Origin: Panthera uncia
Taxonomy: Eukaryota; Chordata; Mammalia; Carnivora; Felidae
DNA length: 64,000 nt
Direction: 5' to 3'
Assembly (NCBI RefSeq): GCF_023721935.1
Contig: NC_064810.1
Coordinates: 84,320,409 to 84,384,408 of the forward strand
Below, piece after piece: positions 1-11,665 of the stretch; within the stretch, counting starts at the first letter, position 1; each line of letters starts with the position of its first letter. A model generated the notes under the pieces. The model worked only from the letters and a program-made list of their open reading frames with translations, ran no database searches and was not told the DNA's origin. Position numbers and translations under genes: made by a program.

Positions 1-1189
1 GACAGGTTGTCTGGAAAGGTTTGAGGATCATCTGTCAAGGATGTCTGCAATGAGTAGGAAGCTACAAGATCATATATACAATCTCTCCTTGACTCTGGGA
101 CTCCAGAATTTTAAAATAAGTGTTGAGAATTTGTTTTTGTTTTTGTTTTGTTTTTGTATCGGATACTTGAATCCTGAGGTTGGGTAAAGATAATAATTTT
201 TTATTTTTTCCTCATAGAACTCAAAACCTAGAATTAATGGGTTGGCAGACATGGGAAAAACATAATCTTAAGGAATCAGTCTTAGAACTGGAGGTTGGTG
301 GGAAGCTTAGAGTCTGGCCAAGCAGGGCATGAAGGACCTGGGAAATTGACATGTCTTTTGGGGTGTGCTTTCTTGGAGGAAACCGAGCTGGATGCAAGAG
401 GATATCCAGAGACATCAGTAGGTGGTGTCTGGTTAGATAGCAACATTAAATGGTAGAGTTAAGAGAAAGGTGTTCTCAAAGATCAACAGAGAATCCTACA
501 CTAGGAACCATGTGGAGATTCAGGAAGAAGCCTGAGGCAAAAGTGGAAGAAGGTGGCTAGACCTCCATCTTCAGACTGGAATTCAGGGACAGATCTCCAA
601 AGCCACAGGTGACTGGGGAGAATCAAGTAGGTGTCAAGGTAAGAACACAGTGCAGAGCATGGAAGTCACTACTCAGTTCAAGGGATAAGGTAAGATGCCT
701 GGTCAAGATAGAAATCTAGTTACTAGAAATGGAGCTCAAGGTCAGAACACAAAACACCAAAGACAATGACATAGGATTTTTAAGTTACTCCTACATAAAC
801 CAACATTAGGATGAGTTCTAAAATAGCCTCTCTTGTCCCCAAATAGCCAGGAAGCATGTAAGGAACTGTTTTTACAGTTAATAGCCAAGTGGGACATTAT
901 AGTGGTAAAATAAACTAATATAGAGGCCATTTAAAATGAAAAGATATGCAATATATCACTTTATTAAAAATGCTTTCCTCATACCTCCCACCCCCCATTT
1001 TGTTTATTAGGAACATTTTTGCAGGTGAAATTTCATTTAGTTTTACATTAAGAAAATTGAAAGAAGCAGTAGCATTTCTTCTGTTATTTTTTTTACAGTA
1101 ATTATTTTCAACTTTTTTTTTTTTACTATAAATTACTTTTTTAAATGGTAGAATTATTTGCTCAAAAATTATGCTTATGTAGCAGATAT
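1..1189. other. Intergenic, no recognised feature
   Basis: Unique-looking AT-rich sequence. The small open frames are scattered on both strands and have no domain, splice context or CpG support. An (AT)-rich, T-run segment lies at 1,080-1,150. Confidence 0.6.
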
Positions 1190-1553
1190 GGTGTATATAT
1201 CCAATGGAATACTACTCAACCATTAAAAAAGGACTGAAATTTTGCCATTTCCAACAACATGATGGACCTTGGGGGTATTAAGTAAAAGTAAATAGAAGGA
1301 GAAAGACAAAAACAGTACAATTTCACTCATGTGGAATCTAAAAAACAAATAAAAGCCCACATATAGACACATACCAGAAGGGAAGAGGGTTAGCGGGTGG
1401 GCAAAATGGGCAAAGGGGGTCAAATATATGGTGATGGATAGTAACTAGACTTTTGGAGGTGATCACTTTGTAATGAATAAAGAGGTAGAATTATGAAGTT
1501 GTATACCTCAAAATTATATACCAATCCTACTCAGTAAAAAAAAAAAAAAAAAA
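1190..1553 (+). mobile_element. Old L1 (L1MA/L1MB-type) 3' end with poly(A)
   Basis: The fragment begins with the ORF2 terminal motif around ATCCAATGGAATACTACTCA and continues through CAATTTCACTCATGTGGAAT, the segment TGGATAGTAACTAGACTT and GGTGATCACTTTG. It ends in a 20+ base A tract at 1,537-1,557. The order is that of an L1 ORF2 end plus 3' UTR. Several deletions mark it as older than the L1 copies at 41 and 60 kb. Confidence 0.75.
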
Positions 1554-1557
1554 AAAA

Positions 1558-3205
1558 GTACGCATAGCCTAAACAAGTAAGCAAACAAAAAATTATGCTA
1601 TGCAGCTGGAGAAAAAAATGACCCGTTGGTTGTTAATAGTCACAAAATTACCACTTAGCATTATGTAGTTTTTATGAGCCATCATCTATTTTGAGTAAAT
1701 ATTCCTGTGATCTGGACCTAACAATACTCTTTTCACAAAAAGGCCAACTAATCAGGTTACTCTGATCAGTGCAGAAAATAAAATCAGGATCTTTGGGCCT
1801 TGCCTTTGGCTGTGGAACTAAAACTGGGTCTCTAATGAAAACATTTTAGAAGACCAGAGATGGTATGAGTTTTCTTTCGGTTGACCACCGTAAGGCTTCA
1901 AGGACTTGCTTCCCCTATGAAGACAGTTTTCTTCAAGACTGTGGTCCAGACAGACACTCCAGGAAGCCAGCAGGTTGCACACAAGTTTTATGAGGGCTTT
2001 GATTTGCATGAAGTCTCCTGCACACTTCTGAGCAAAGGACGACAGGAGGGGGAGATTTTCCATGAGGAGATTCGTTGAGTTTTTGTGCCAATTTAAGACT
2101 ATGAATTAATGCTTTTCTGATATTCCTAAAATTAAAACCCCATGAACTAACCATTTCAGGGTATTAAGCTTTGCTTCAAAATGCATTCTCCACAGATGAA
2201 TCAAAGGGCCTAATGCATTTGCTATTTGGAAATAATAAAGCATGAAATGGGGTGCAGGACTTATATATTTACATAAGAAGAAAGAGCTGGAAAAGTTTAG
2301 GAAAAACAACAACAGAGGAAGGTGCCAATGTGAGACTTGCTCTGAAAAAGCAGACGTGTAAACCGCTCCTCTTCAAACTGCCACCAGGTTTATGACAATT
2401 GAGATGCAGAAAGGATTTCGGAGGTGTCCCCTCTTCCTTGGGTTCCCTAGAACTTCCTCTAGATTTTGGCATTTCCCTTGCCTTGCTGTGTACTCCCAAA
2501 CAAGGTCAAAGAGAAACAAAGGAAAAGAAAAACACTTTTTCCCCAAATTTTCAGTGTTGGTCAAGAATCACAATTAGGAAAATAATATTTAGAATGGAAA
2601 AGGTCACGTATAGGAACTATAGGAATACCAGAGACCTAATTTTTACCTTAAAATCAAGTCAATTCAGACATTGCATTTTGTGTAAGAAAAAGTTGTCTAA
2701 ATCACATGTAAATGTGTACAGCCTCTTTGCAATCTCCTATACCACCTTGTGGCCCTCAAGGTAATTCCATTGAAGAATCGTGGAGTAACATAGTGTTGTA
2801 GCTATGCACTGAATATCCTGTTAAGGTAACTAGGATTTTTGTTGTTGCTGTTAAACAAAGATATCATTACAGCATCTTTTAAAACTTTATTTACTCACAG
2901 CAAAACAAATTCAAGTCCAGAGTCCTGCTTTACAGTCCCTAGGCAAACAGAGGCTGTGTCAGTTAGCATTGAATTTGACTGCATGTGATGTCCAGTCCAA
3001 AGTTACAGAGACTTAAACAGGATTAAAAGTTTACTTTTCTTTCAAGTGGAATTAATGTGGAGGTAATGAGTCCGGGGCTGATGTGGTAACTCCATGGTCA
3101 TCAAGGAGCTCAACTCTTTTGTTCTTGCTGCTTTGCCATTCTGAATTTATCTCATGTCCAGAAACAGAAGTTCTTGCTCCAGTCATCATGTTTGTATTTC
3201 AGCAA
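1558..3205. other. Intergenic, no confident feature
   Basis: Overlapping short open frames on both strands at 1,818-2,154 and 2,270-2,764 have no recognisable product. The stretch 2,940-3,180 has a repeat-like feel but no family was assigned. Confidence 0.55.
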
Positions 3206-3345
3206 AAGAAGGAAGGGAGGGAGGAAGGAGGGATGAGAGAAGGAAGGAAGGGTGAGAGAAGGAAGGGAAGGAGGGAGGGAGGAAGGAAGGAGGGATGAGA
3301 GAAGGAAGAGTGAAAGAAGGAAGGAAGGAGGGAGGGAGTATAGAA
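3206..3345 (+). repeat. (GGAA/GGGA)n purine microsatellite
   Basis: About 140 bp of A/G-only sequence built of GGAAG, GGGAGG and GATGAGAGAAGG blocks. The GGAAGGAGGGATGAGAGAAG block recurs about 62 bp apart (3,223 and 3,285). The open frames here are repeat-derived. Confidence 0.9.
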
Positions 3346-4317
3346 GATGGAAGGTAAAGGAGATTACCAGAAGCTGCCACAAAGCTCTTCTAGTGTATTT
3401 CTAAAGCCATTGCTTAATTTAATGGCTATAGCTAGCTGCAAGGAAGGCTGGGACTGTATTCTTTATTCTGGGCAGTAAAGTGCTGGTGTTTTATTAGTCA
3501 GGAAGAAGGTGAGAATGAATTTCAGAGTAGATGGCCACCAGTCTGTGTTTGCATGCCAGCTAGATTCTTATTCTAATATCCAGCATTCATTCTGTTTATT
3601 TCTTCACTTTTAACCAAGTTTCTCCTGGATGCAAGTACAGAGCACCAAAACACCAGTTATATTATGCAATCCCTATAATAATAATTGGGAAGACAAGAGG
3701 TAGAGATGGTTTCTGAGAAACAAAAAACAAGGAGGAAAGGCCCTTTTCAACTTTTTCTCTCTTGCCCCCCTCCACACAAACTTGTATTATAGCTATTTTT
3801 TTTTCTTATTTCTTTGCCAAAGCACCTCACTATATAGTTGAAAATATTTCCTATGATCTGGAGAAGAGAAGGATGACTATTACTTGGCTTTTTCGGACTT
3901 AATGGCAGATTATTTGACAGGTCAGCTGGATTGTCTAGGGAATTAGTGTAGAAGAAAATATATAAGGACCATCAATTATAAGAGAGATGCAAAATCTTTT
4001 TTTTCTTTTTTAAATCACTGTTAGCTGAAGGAAGTCAAAGCCTTGAGTTTCTTTGGTAATTTCAAATACTGTCATTATATATCTTTTGCTCTCAAGTTTT
4101 TGCCAACCATGATAACCAGTAAAAATGGTGAGTTTTACCTATAACATCAACATGTGTTCAATGTTAGAAATTCATTTGTTATCTATTTCATCTTCAGGGT
4201 ATGAGTTGCCTTAATTAGGTGAAGTTATCTGGTAACATTCAAAGACAATGTAGGACGAAGACTTGATTGTGCTGGCCTTGAGAATAAAATGATGTGAGTT
4301 AAGACCAAAATAATGTG
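3346..4317. other. Intergenic, nothing recognised
   Basis: No interspersed repeat or gene signature was recognised. A purely local T-rich and A-rich base bias is all that stands out. Confidence 0.55.
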
Positions 4318-4514
4318 GAATACCTGGGTAGCTCAGTCGATTAAGCATCTGACTTTTGCTCAGGGCATGATCCCACAGTTCAGTTCATTAGTTTGAGCTC
4401 AGTGAGGCTCTTGCCCTGACAGAGCAGAGCCTGCTTTGGATTCTCTGCCTCCTTTGGATTTTCTGTCTCCCTCTCTCTCTTTCTGCCCCTCCTCTATTCG
4501 TGCTCATTTGCGCG

Positions 4515-4580
<66 letters not shown>

Positions 4581-4612
4581 TAAACATTAAAAAAAAACAA
4601 AAATTAAAAAAA
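4318..4612 (+). mobile_element. SINEC (tRNA-Lys-derived), diverged
   Basis: The head GGAATACCTGGGTAGCTCAGTCG, the body GCATCTGACTTTTGCTCAGG, and the tail AAATAAACATTAAAAAA. An internal (CG)(CT)(CA) microsatellite has expanded its pyrimidine tail. The base differences suggest an older copy. The open frame 4,436-4,621 is tail sequence. Confidence 0.93.
4510..4578 (+). repeat. Compound (CG)4(CT)14(CA)17 microsatellite
   Basis: Three dinucleotide tracts in a row inside the SINEC tail; the CG and CA parts are alternating purine-pyrimidine. Confidence 0.95.
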
Positions 4613-4664
4613 ACGTGTTGATTAGATGATAATGGTACAATATGGTAAAAATAATATATACTAG

Positions 4665-4830
4665 AACTGTGTTTCTTAAACTTGAGTGTGTACGATAACT
4701 GAGGGGTTTGTTAAAAATATTTGTTCCTGGTCCAGCCCCCAAACCCAGGTTTATCCCATCTGGGATAGGGCCTAGGAATCCAAATTTTTGACAAGCATTT
4801 TAGGACCAAGCTTTAAGAAATACTGACCTA
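4665..4830 (+). mobile_element. MER5A-like hAT-Charlie remnant
   Basis: GTGTTTCTTAAACTTGAGTGTGTACGATAACTGAGG, then GTTCCTGGTCCAGCCCCC and GGAATCCAAATTTTTGACAAGC, ending AAGAAATACTGACC, follow the order of the non-autonomous DNA transposon MER5A. Confidence 0.6.
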
Positions 4831-4867
4831 CACATTCCGGTAGCATGAGGACATTGATAGAACATGA

Positions 4868-5085
4868 GGTTTAATACGTTAAGAACTGGATTTGGCTCAT
4901 CTTCCCCATTTACTAATTCTGGGAGCTTGGGCAAGCTACTTAACCTCTAAACTCAGTTTCCTCATTTTTAAAGTAGGTAAATATATAAGTACCTTATAGG
5001 ATTGTTTTTCAGATTAACTGGAAAAAGACAGGTAAAAGCATACTGTACATTGCTTGGTGCATAATAAACACATAAAAAAGTTCCT
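4868..5085 (+). repeat. MIR SINE
   Basis: ATTCTGGGAGCTTGGGCAAGCTACTTAACCTCTAAACTCAGTTTCCTCATTTTTAAAG is the MIR core order, followed by GTACCTTATAGGATTG and CTTGGTGCATAATAAACAC. Confidence 0.75.
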
Positions 5086-5994
5086 CCATCATGGCATAAC
5101 CTGTTGTGCTCCATAGAGACTATCTACTTGAAAGCTCCATCACTAAGCACCCAAAATTCCTACCAAACAATCAGGCCTTTGGGTTAAAACATTGTCTTTA
5201 GAAAACACCTGTTGTTTCAAAATAAGTCACTTGGAACTGCTAATCCTTATCTGGTGCTTCCTGGGGTTTGTTGTGTGGAACAGGAGTCCCATGAGACATT
5301 AAGAAGGGGTATAAAAATGTGTTTTTTGGTCAAATAATTTTGGAAAATATAGGATTAAATGGAATCAATAAAGTTTCTTTAGTATAAGACTTCTCTGAGC
5401 CTTTAAAACGTTAATGTACAATTTGAGTTTATAAGAGGGAGTTTTTGTATAAACAACTTCCAAATTTAATAGGAAAATCCCTTTAATGAAACTTAATCAG
5501 GGTATTTGGGTCTACAGAACACACCTGAGAAACACAATGACATATTTCCACACTCTGAAATTTTAGATTTGCTAGCCGAGACCAGTAAGTCATGAGAGAC
5601 ACTAGCATGGTGATTTAGGGGAGAGGGAATAGAAAAAAAGCATGGGACGTGGTGGGATCTCGCCTGAGAGAGCAGATCCAAGTGAAGAGCTCACAGCAGC
5701 CAAGGACATCATGGGGATTCCAGGGGTCCTGGAGGCCCTAAGTAAGAAGGATTCAAAGTTAAAATACCTTAGTCACAGTTTAATACTGCTTGGCTGGGGG
5801 AACAAGTTCCCTGCTTGCTTTCTTGGTTCTAATTTTTACTTTTATAGTTTCTGATCTGCCTAATTCAGGTCACCCAGGTACTCACAATGAAAGTTCATTC
5901 CTCTTCTCTTCCACCAAAAAAAGCAAAACTCTTATTGGATATTTAACATATGTCAGACATTGGACTTGGAACTAAGATTCAAAAGATGAACAAG
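5086..5994. other. Intergenic, nothing recognised
   Basis: Two short open frames of opposite strand (5,493-5,681 and 5,642-5,854) lack any known motif. No repeats were identified before the SINEC target site. Confidence 0.55.
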
Positions 5995-6008
5995 TTATTT
6001 ATGTTCTT

Positions 6009-6235
6009 TAAAATTTTTTTAAAAAAATGTTTTACTTATTTTTGAAGGAGAGAGAGAGAGAATATGAATGAGTGGGGGAGGGGCAGAGAGAGAGGGAGAC
6101 ACAGAATCTGAAGAAGGCTCCAGTTTCTGAGCTGTCAGCACAGAGCCGGACTCGGGGCTCAAACTCACAAGCCGCGAGTTCATGACCTGAGCCGAAGTTG
6201 GATGCTTAACCAACTGAGCCACCCAGATGCCCCTA
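6009..6235 (-). mobile_element. SINEC, antisense, 14-bp TSD
   Basis: The reverse-complement tail AAATGTTTTACTTATTTTTGAAG, (GA)n, and the head ending GAGCCACCCAGATGCCCC. The exact 14-bp target-site duplication TTATTTATGTTCTT is at 5,995-6,008 and 6,236-6,249. Confidence 0.95.
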
Positions 6236-6249
6236 TTATTTATGTTCTT

Positions 6250-6440
6250 GAACACCATCTAGTAAGAAAGAAGTATAGGTAAATAGATGATTAAGATTGT
6301 GTGGTAATGTCAATTAAGTTACATATACCACTTACAGTGAATGAGGGACAGTGTTTCAGGAATTGGGGGTATCAGGAATATTTCATGTATAAAGTTATGG
6401 TTTAGCTATTTCTTGAGGGAATTAAGGGTTGCCTGAAATG
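6250..6440 (-). mobile_element. Possible L2 fragment, antisense
   Basis: Purine-rich text (AATGAGGGACAGTGTTTCAGG, then TAGCTATTTCTTGAGGGAATTAAGGG) lying between two SINEC copies recalls the antisense body of L2 but is too diverged to be sure. Confidence 0.35.
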
Positions 6441-6490
6441 CAAAGGCTTAGAAAAACTAAGGATAATAAATTTCTAGAGGACAGATTTTT

Positions 6491-6707
6491 TTTTTAATTT
6501 TTTTTTTAACGTTTATTTATTTTTGAGACAGAGAGAGACACAGCATGAACGGGGGAGGGGCAGAGAGAGGGAGACACAGAATCGGAAGCAAGCTCCAGGC
6601 TCTGAGCCATCAGCCCAGAGCCTGACGCGGGGCTCGAACTCGCGGACCGTGAGATCGTGACCTGAGTTGAAGTCGGACGCTTAACCGACTGAGCCACCCA
6701 GGCGCCA
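6491..6707 (-). mobile_element. SINEC, antisense, young, 17-bp TSD
   Basis: Near-consensus copy (AACGTTTATTTATTTTTGAGACAG to GAGCCACCCAGGCGCC) with many intact CpGs. The exact 17-bp target-site duplication CTAGAGGACAGATTTTT is at 6,474-6,490 and 6,708-6,724. The open frame 6,506-6,763 is SINE sequence. Confidence 0.97.
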
Positions 6708-6724
6708 CTAGAGGACAGATTTTT

Positions 6725-8579
6725 ATCTGGAAGCAAAGGAGCTCTCATATTTGATAGGAGCACATAGCCCTTTTATGTCATAAAGGATTGGAGGTAAATT
6801 CTTAAAACAATGATGCTAAATCCACCCTATAATTAAGAGCTATTTTTCATTCATGGCACAGTGATATTTATGAAAAAAAGTCAGCACTTAATAGGCTACA
6901 GATAGAGGAACCTAATGGACTGGGTGGTCATCCTGATGGATTTTCCTCTCAGATGGGCTTTCTTGGAAACCCGCATGGTCACTGCTGAGTCTTGTTTTTA
7001 TCATTTGTGCTCTTTGCTTAGACCAGTTCTTGGATCAGATTACCAATCTATTTTCATCTGAAATTAACTTGTGCTCCAAGGGGGAAATTCAAGCCTCAAA
7101 CATAACCAGTGTGAAACTATCCCTGACTATTGGTGACTGATCCATAGTACCATCTTTTCCTGAATTTATGGTCTAAAAAGAACATTAGACACACAACTCA
7201 TTTGCTAGAGTTACCTCTTATATGGGATGATTCCTGAAAATTTCTTAAATTGCCATTTAAATTGATAGGGTCTGAGCACTCTGAAGTTAAAAAAAACAAG
7301 AATTGACCAATTTTGTTTTTCTCCTCTCTTCCTTGGAGCAGTGGTATTCAAGGTTTCAATTTAACTATAGAATGACAAACAGAGAAAATAGGAATTTCTC
7401 CCTAAGCGGGAACACTATATGAAATGTGAGGTTTAGGGACATGTCTGGTATCTCTTTTTATTTTTCCTGGTTTCTTGTATGGTTCCTTGTTGGTTTGTTG
7501 GTTAGTTTGGGGAGAGAAGACCTGTAGGCTCTTAGAATTAGAACCATGAAGCTACTTTCCTGAACAAAAATGGCTACTTACTGTGAAGGTAGCCAGAGAA
7601 GCCATCTCTCTGCCTCAAAGTAAGTATCTCTGATAAATACCTACCTTTTTTTGCAACACTCTATGTATTTAAATATTTTTTTTAAAAACCTGGAATTTTA
7701 TGAAATAAAGCTGTTTTCTCTTAATTTTCAGGGAACAGGAGTTTTAAAATATGCATAGGCAAAGCAGAGATAAATGTCCATAGACCTATTAATTATTTAA
7801 GTTCTGATAGGGGAACGATTAAAGAAATAAGAATGTTACAAGCCACTAATGTATATGCCTCTAGTACTTTTCAAGACAGTGTAAAAGAGAAAAATAGAAC
7901 ACTGTCTCCTTCATAACTGCTTTTGCTTTAGGCAAAACTTTGGCCATGAGGTCTGCTGCCTTGCTTCCGTGATTTTCTTATTTCAACAATTGCACTAAAT
8001 TCTGGGTAAATTAATTTTCCCTCAAAGTGAAAGGCTCTTTTAATAATTCCTTGAATGTTCACATCATTGTCATTAATGGCCTTTGTTCTGTTCGCTGTAG
8101 GATAACTTCTTTATATACTTGTCTTTTCAAATGCTTGCTTCCCATGAATAGACATCATAGTCACTTGAAAAATCTCCTGTAAATATGAATTTTTTTCAAT
8201 ATTATCAACCATTGTCTCATAATTTTCTTTTATAACTCTGACTTGGAATTGCAGAAACCCTGGTCATGAATACCAGGTCAGATTCTATACTTGTAGCTTG
8301 AAAAAAGCAGTTTGATAATAAATACAAAGCTTATTGTAGTTAAAAAAAAAAAAACAATAGTAAAGCATCAATATGGGTTAGGATTCTGAAGAATTTATTT
8401 TTTAAGTATCTTTTTGTTCTCATTCTATACTTTGAGGTTTAAACTGAGAATTCAAGATATAAAAATATGAAGAGTTAAGAGTTCAAGGAAATGTCATTTT
8501 TGGAGACCATATTCTTGAGGTTTTTGTTGTTGTTTTTTTGTTTTTAATTGCCAAGAGATGTATTCAGAGTAGAATAGTG
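6725..8579. other. Intergenic, repeat-poor 1.85 kb
   Basis: No SINEC, L1, L2 or MIR landmark was seen and there are no open frames of 60 codons. It is plain unique intergenic sequence. Confidence 0.55.
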
Positions 8580-8790
8580 TTAGACCTGTAGGCTCCATTG
8601 AGTGACACACCTGACTGAGTTCATCCATCGACTCCTCCACCCATTAGCTGTGCAACTTTGGTACATTCATCTATAAGTTGGAGATAATAGCAGCTATTTC
8701 AAAGGGATTTTTATGGAAATTAAATGAAGTAACCTATATAAAGGGCTTGGCAGTGTCTTAGAGGTAGCTGTTATTTTTATCATCAAGAAA
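8580..8790 (+). repeat. MIR SINE
   Basis: TAGCTGTGCAACTTTGG, then a degraded core, GGAGATAATAGCAGC, GAAATTAAATGAAGTAAC and AAAGGGCTTGGCAGTGTC follow MIR order. Confidence 0.7.
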
Positions 8791-9335
8791 GCTATTGTTG
8801 TTATTATTGTCTGTATCTATTATTTTGGCATTGTATGATATTTGCAGCAAGGAAACCAAATAATTCCAGGAATGAGAATTTAGAAACTTTCTTTTTTGTA
8901 GAGCCCCAAGGAACCATATCCAGGGGTTATAGTACTTTCATTTGAGGGGCTCCAGTAAAAATACAACTTTCCAGGAGAGCTATGTGATTAAATTTTATTT
9001 TTGTGTCCTCCAAGTGACTGGCTAGCCATGTAGAGCAGGTGAAACCCACACTCTTAGTTCTCAACATAGAACAACACATCATCAGGGGAGCTGAGAGTAA
9101 ACTTACACACCACATACCCAGTTGTGTCAAGAAGCACTTTATTTTTCTACAGGTAAAATTAATGTCTGACTCTATCTCTCATTCCACTGAGAGACAGGAA
9201 TTCAGTTTCTACCTAATTCAAGTTTGCGTCTAATCCTGCAGGGTTTACATGGAGCGCACTCAGTAAGGGTTTGGGAAGCTTGGCTCAAAGAGCTGGGTGC
9301 AGGATTCATTTTCCAATTCATTTCATTTTTCTTAT
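8791..9335. other. Intergenic, nothing recognised
   Basis: Opposite-strand short open frames at 8,927-9,233 overlap each other and look like chance. Confidence 0.55.
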
Positions 9336-9390
9336 TAAAAATATTTTTAACATTTATTTTTGAGAGAGAGACAGAGTGCAAACAGATAGC
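9336..9390 (-). mobile_element. SINEC tail fragment
   Basis: AACATTTATTTTTGAGAGAGAGACAGAG is the reverse complement of a SINEC tail; the tRNA-related head is missing, leaving only about 55 bp. Confidence 0.7.
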
Positions 9391-9475
9391 AAATAGAGGT
9401 TGTCTAGACAAGGGGAAGTTAAAGGACAGAGGAGGGTACAAAAGAAAATAGTGTTAGAAGGTTAAAATGGATTGG

Positions 9476-9692
9476 AGAGGCACCTGGATGACTCAGTTGG
9501 TTAAGTGTCCAACTCTTGGTTTGGGCTCAGGTCATGATCTTGCGGGTTCATGAGAGAACTTGGCTATTACTGCAGAGCCTGCTTCAGATTCTGTGTCTCC
9601 CTCTCTCTCTGCCCCTCCCCCGCTCATGCTCTGTCTCTCTCTCTCTGTCTCTCTCTCTCTCTCTGTCAAAAATAAACATTAAAAAAAAAAGT
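9476..9692 (+). mobile_element. SINEC, moderately diverged
   Basis: The head GGCACCTGGATGACTCAGTTGG and the full body with GCTTCAGATTCTGTGTCTCC. The tail CAAAAATAAACATTAAAA lies next to (CT)n at 9,640-9,665. A GTTAAAA repeat at both ends may be a short duplication. Confidence 0.93.
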
Positions 9693-10160
9693 TAAAAAGC
9701 CTGTGAGTTTTCTGTGTCTCTGTGTGAATATGGACAGTTAGCATTTACCAACATGCATTGGTCTACTTTCTCTTGTTTAAAAAAAAGAAAAAAAACTTTA
9801 AAAATGGGGTTATAGAAGGTCAGCAAAGGGTGGGTTTGAGAGGTTTGGGTGGGGTAAGGGGCATTTTGACAACATGGCTTCTCCTTTGGCATGTTTAATT
9901 GTGATGTTTAACAGACATCCTTGCAGTTGAAGATGGCACTTTTAAAATGAAATTCTCTCTTAATGATGACTTGAGACCTGTCACTCAGAGAATCAGCAGA
10001 ACCTGTAGGATCTTATTTGGAATTGACATTCTCTGTTGTAATTTTGTTCCTATTTTTTTTTAAATTTTCTTTTTGTTTCACTGGAAAGGAAGGATGATGC
10101 TCAGTTTTAAATGTTAAAAGTGTATGAGTTGCATTGTTACAATAAAACTAAAGGAGTACA
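9693..10160. other. Intergenic spacer between SINEs
   Basis: Holds only unique sequence with an A-rich run at 9,779-9,800; no feature. Confidence 0.55.
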
Positions 10161-10377
10161 GGGGGGCCTGGGGGGCCCAGTTGGTTGTGTCTGACTTGCT
10201 TTCGGCTTAGGTCACGATCTCATGGTTTCCTGAGTTGGAGGCCCACATTGGGCTCTGTGCTGATAGTGCAGAGCCTGCTTGGTTGGGTTTCTCTGTCTCC
10301 CTCCCTCTCTCTCTGACACTCCCCTGCTCATGCTGTCTCTCAAAAATAAATAAATAAACGTTAAAAAAAAAAAAAAC
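10161..10377 (+). mobile_element. SINEC, diverged head
   Basis: The head GGGGGGCCTGGGGGGCCCAG has lost the usual GGGTGGCTCAG. Body and tail (CAAAAATAAATAAATAAACG) are clear. It is the first of three SINEs within 720 bp. Confidence 0.92.
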
Positions 10378-10461
10378 CCACCTAAGTGTGTACACAAACA
10401 CACACACACACAGCCGTGAATTCTAAAGAGCCTGTAATAGTAATCAGAAAATAAGAACTGA

Positions 10462-10691
10462 GGGGTGCCTGGGTGGCTCAGTCGGTTGAGCATCCGACTT
10501 CGGCTGAGGTCATGATCTCACAGTTTGTGGGTTCGAGCCCCGCATCAGGCTCTGTGCTGACAGCTCAGAGCCTGGAGCCTGCTTCTGATTCTGTGTCTCC
10601 CTCTCTCTCTGCTCCACCCCCACTCGTGTTCTGTCTCTCTCTCTCTCCTTCAAAAATAAATAAAAACATTAAAAGAAAATTAAAAAAAAAA
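10462..10691 (+). mobile_element. SINEC, near full length
   Basis: The head GGGGTGCCTGGGTGGCTCAGTCGG, the body with GGTTCGAGCCCCGC and GACAGCTCAGAGCCTGGAGCC, and the tail CAAAAATAAATAAAAACATT. The 109-residue open frame over it is SINE-derived. Confidence 0.95.
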
Positions 10692-10716
10692 GAATGCATC
10701 TCTACTCTGCATTCTT

Positions 10717-10881
10717 TTTTGAAAACTTTATTTTGGGAGAGTGGGGGGAGGGGCAGAAAGAGGAGAGAGAGAATCTTAAGCAGAGCCAGATGTGGGGCTT
10801 GATCCCATAAACTGTGAGGTCATGACTTGAGCCAAAATCAAGAGTTAAGACACTCAACTGCCTGAGCTACCCAGGCACCCT
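10717..10881 (-). mobile_element. SINEC, antisense, internally deleted
   Basis: A short tail (GAAAACTTTATTTTGGGAGAG), the (GA)-rich middle, and the head ending GAGCTACCCAGGCACCC. A 14-bp duplication with one mismatch (TACTCTGCMTTCTT) is at 10,703-10,716 and 10,885-10,898. Confidence 0.9.
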
Positions 10882-10898
10882 AAGTACTCTGCCTTCTT

Positions 10899-11474
10899 GT
10901 AGGTCATCCCTCCTTCTCTGAATAATGAATAGTTCTGGCCAAGTGAAAAAAAGTCACAAAGTAATATAATATTCTTAGAAGGGAGAGATCTTGTTAATAT
11001 ACCCAAGTTGCATCCTATTACACCAACCAATCAGTCAATTCAGACTGTGGATGTGAATATTTGTAATGATTAAAAATATGAATCAGTGATACTTCCCTAA
11101 TATCCTTTGGTTATTTATTCACCATGTTAGATGTGCAAAGAGGTGGAGAAAGTGTTTTTTAATCAACCAGTTAGCAAGCAGGTTTGGGGGTAGGAGTGGG
11201 ATAGGGATTGCACCATATGAGTTATTCTGCACAGTTTAGCTAATGGGAATCATTCTCCATGGCTAAGAGTTTGTGTGCATTGCTATAACCACACTCTTGA
11301 AAATGTAACAAGCTCCTATAAGGGAAAGAAGTTGGTAAGTGTAAAACCTGGTATTAAAATAAAGTGGTGGTAATGTTCATGCCAATATAAAACAATGGCA
11401 AAGGCAGCTACCATGCAGGCTGTAGGATATCTAGTGATATAGTGGCTAATTTCATCCCTGATTTGTTCCCTTAT
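10899..11474. other. Intergenic, nothing recognised
   Basis: Unique AT-rich sequence between the SINEC cluster and a possible L2 fragment. Confidence 0.5.
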
Positions 11475-11665
11475 GGCAGAGAACTTATTCATAAAACATT
11501 TGTTGAGCACGGAGCACTGGACATGAAAAAACAGTAATATACAGACCCCAGTGTGGAACTTATGGTATGGTGCAGGTGGACCACTCCTGATTACCCTCTC
11601 ACGCTCCGACTCTCCCAGTTTATATGGATTATGATCAGGGTTAAGACAGTCCTCCCAAACTTTAT
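11475..11665 (-). mobile_element. Possible L2 fragment, antisense
   Basis: GAACTTATTCATAAAACATTTGTTGAGCACGGAGCACTGG resembles a diverged reverse-complemented L2 terminus. The 134-residue minus-strand open frame across 11,316-11,720 has no recognisable domain, and its interior overlaps this repeat-like sequence, so it was not called as a gene. Confidence 0.4.
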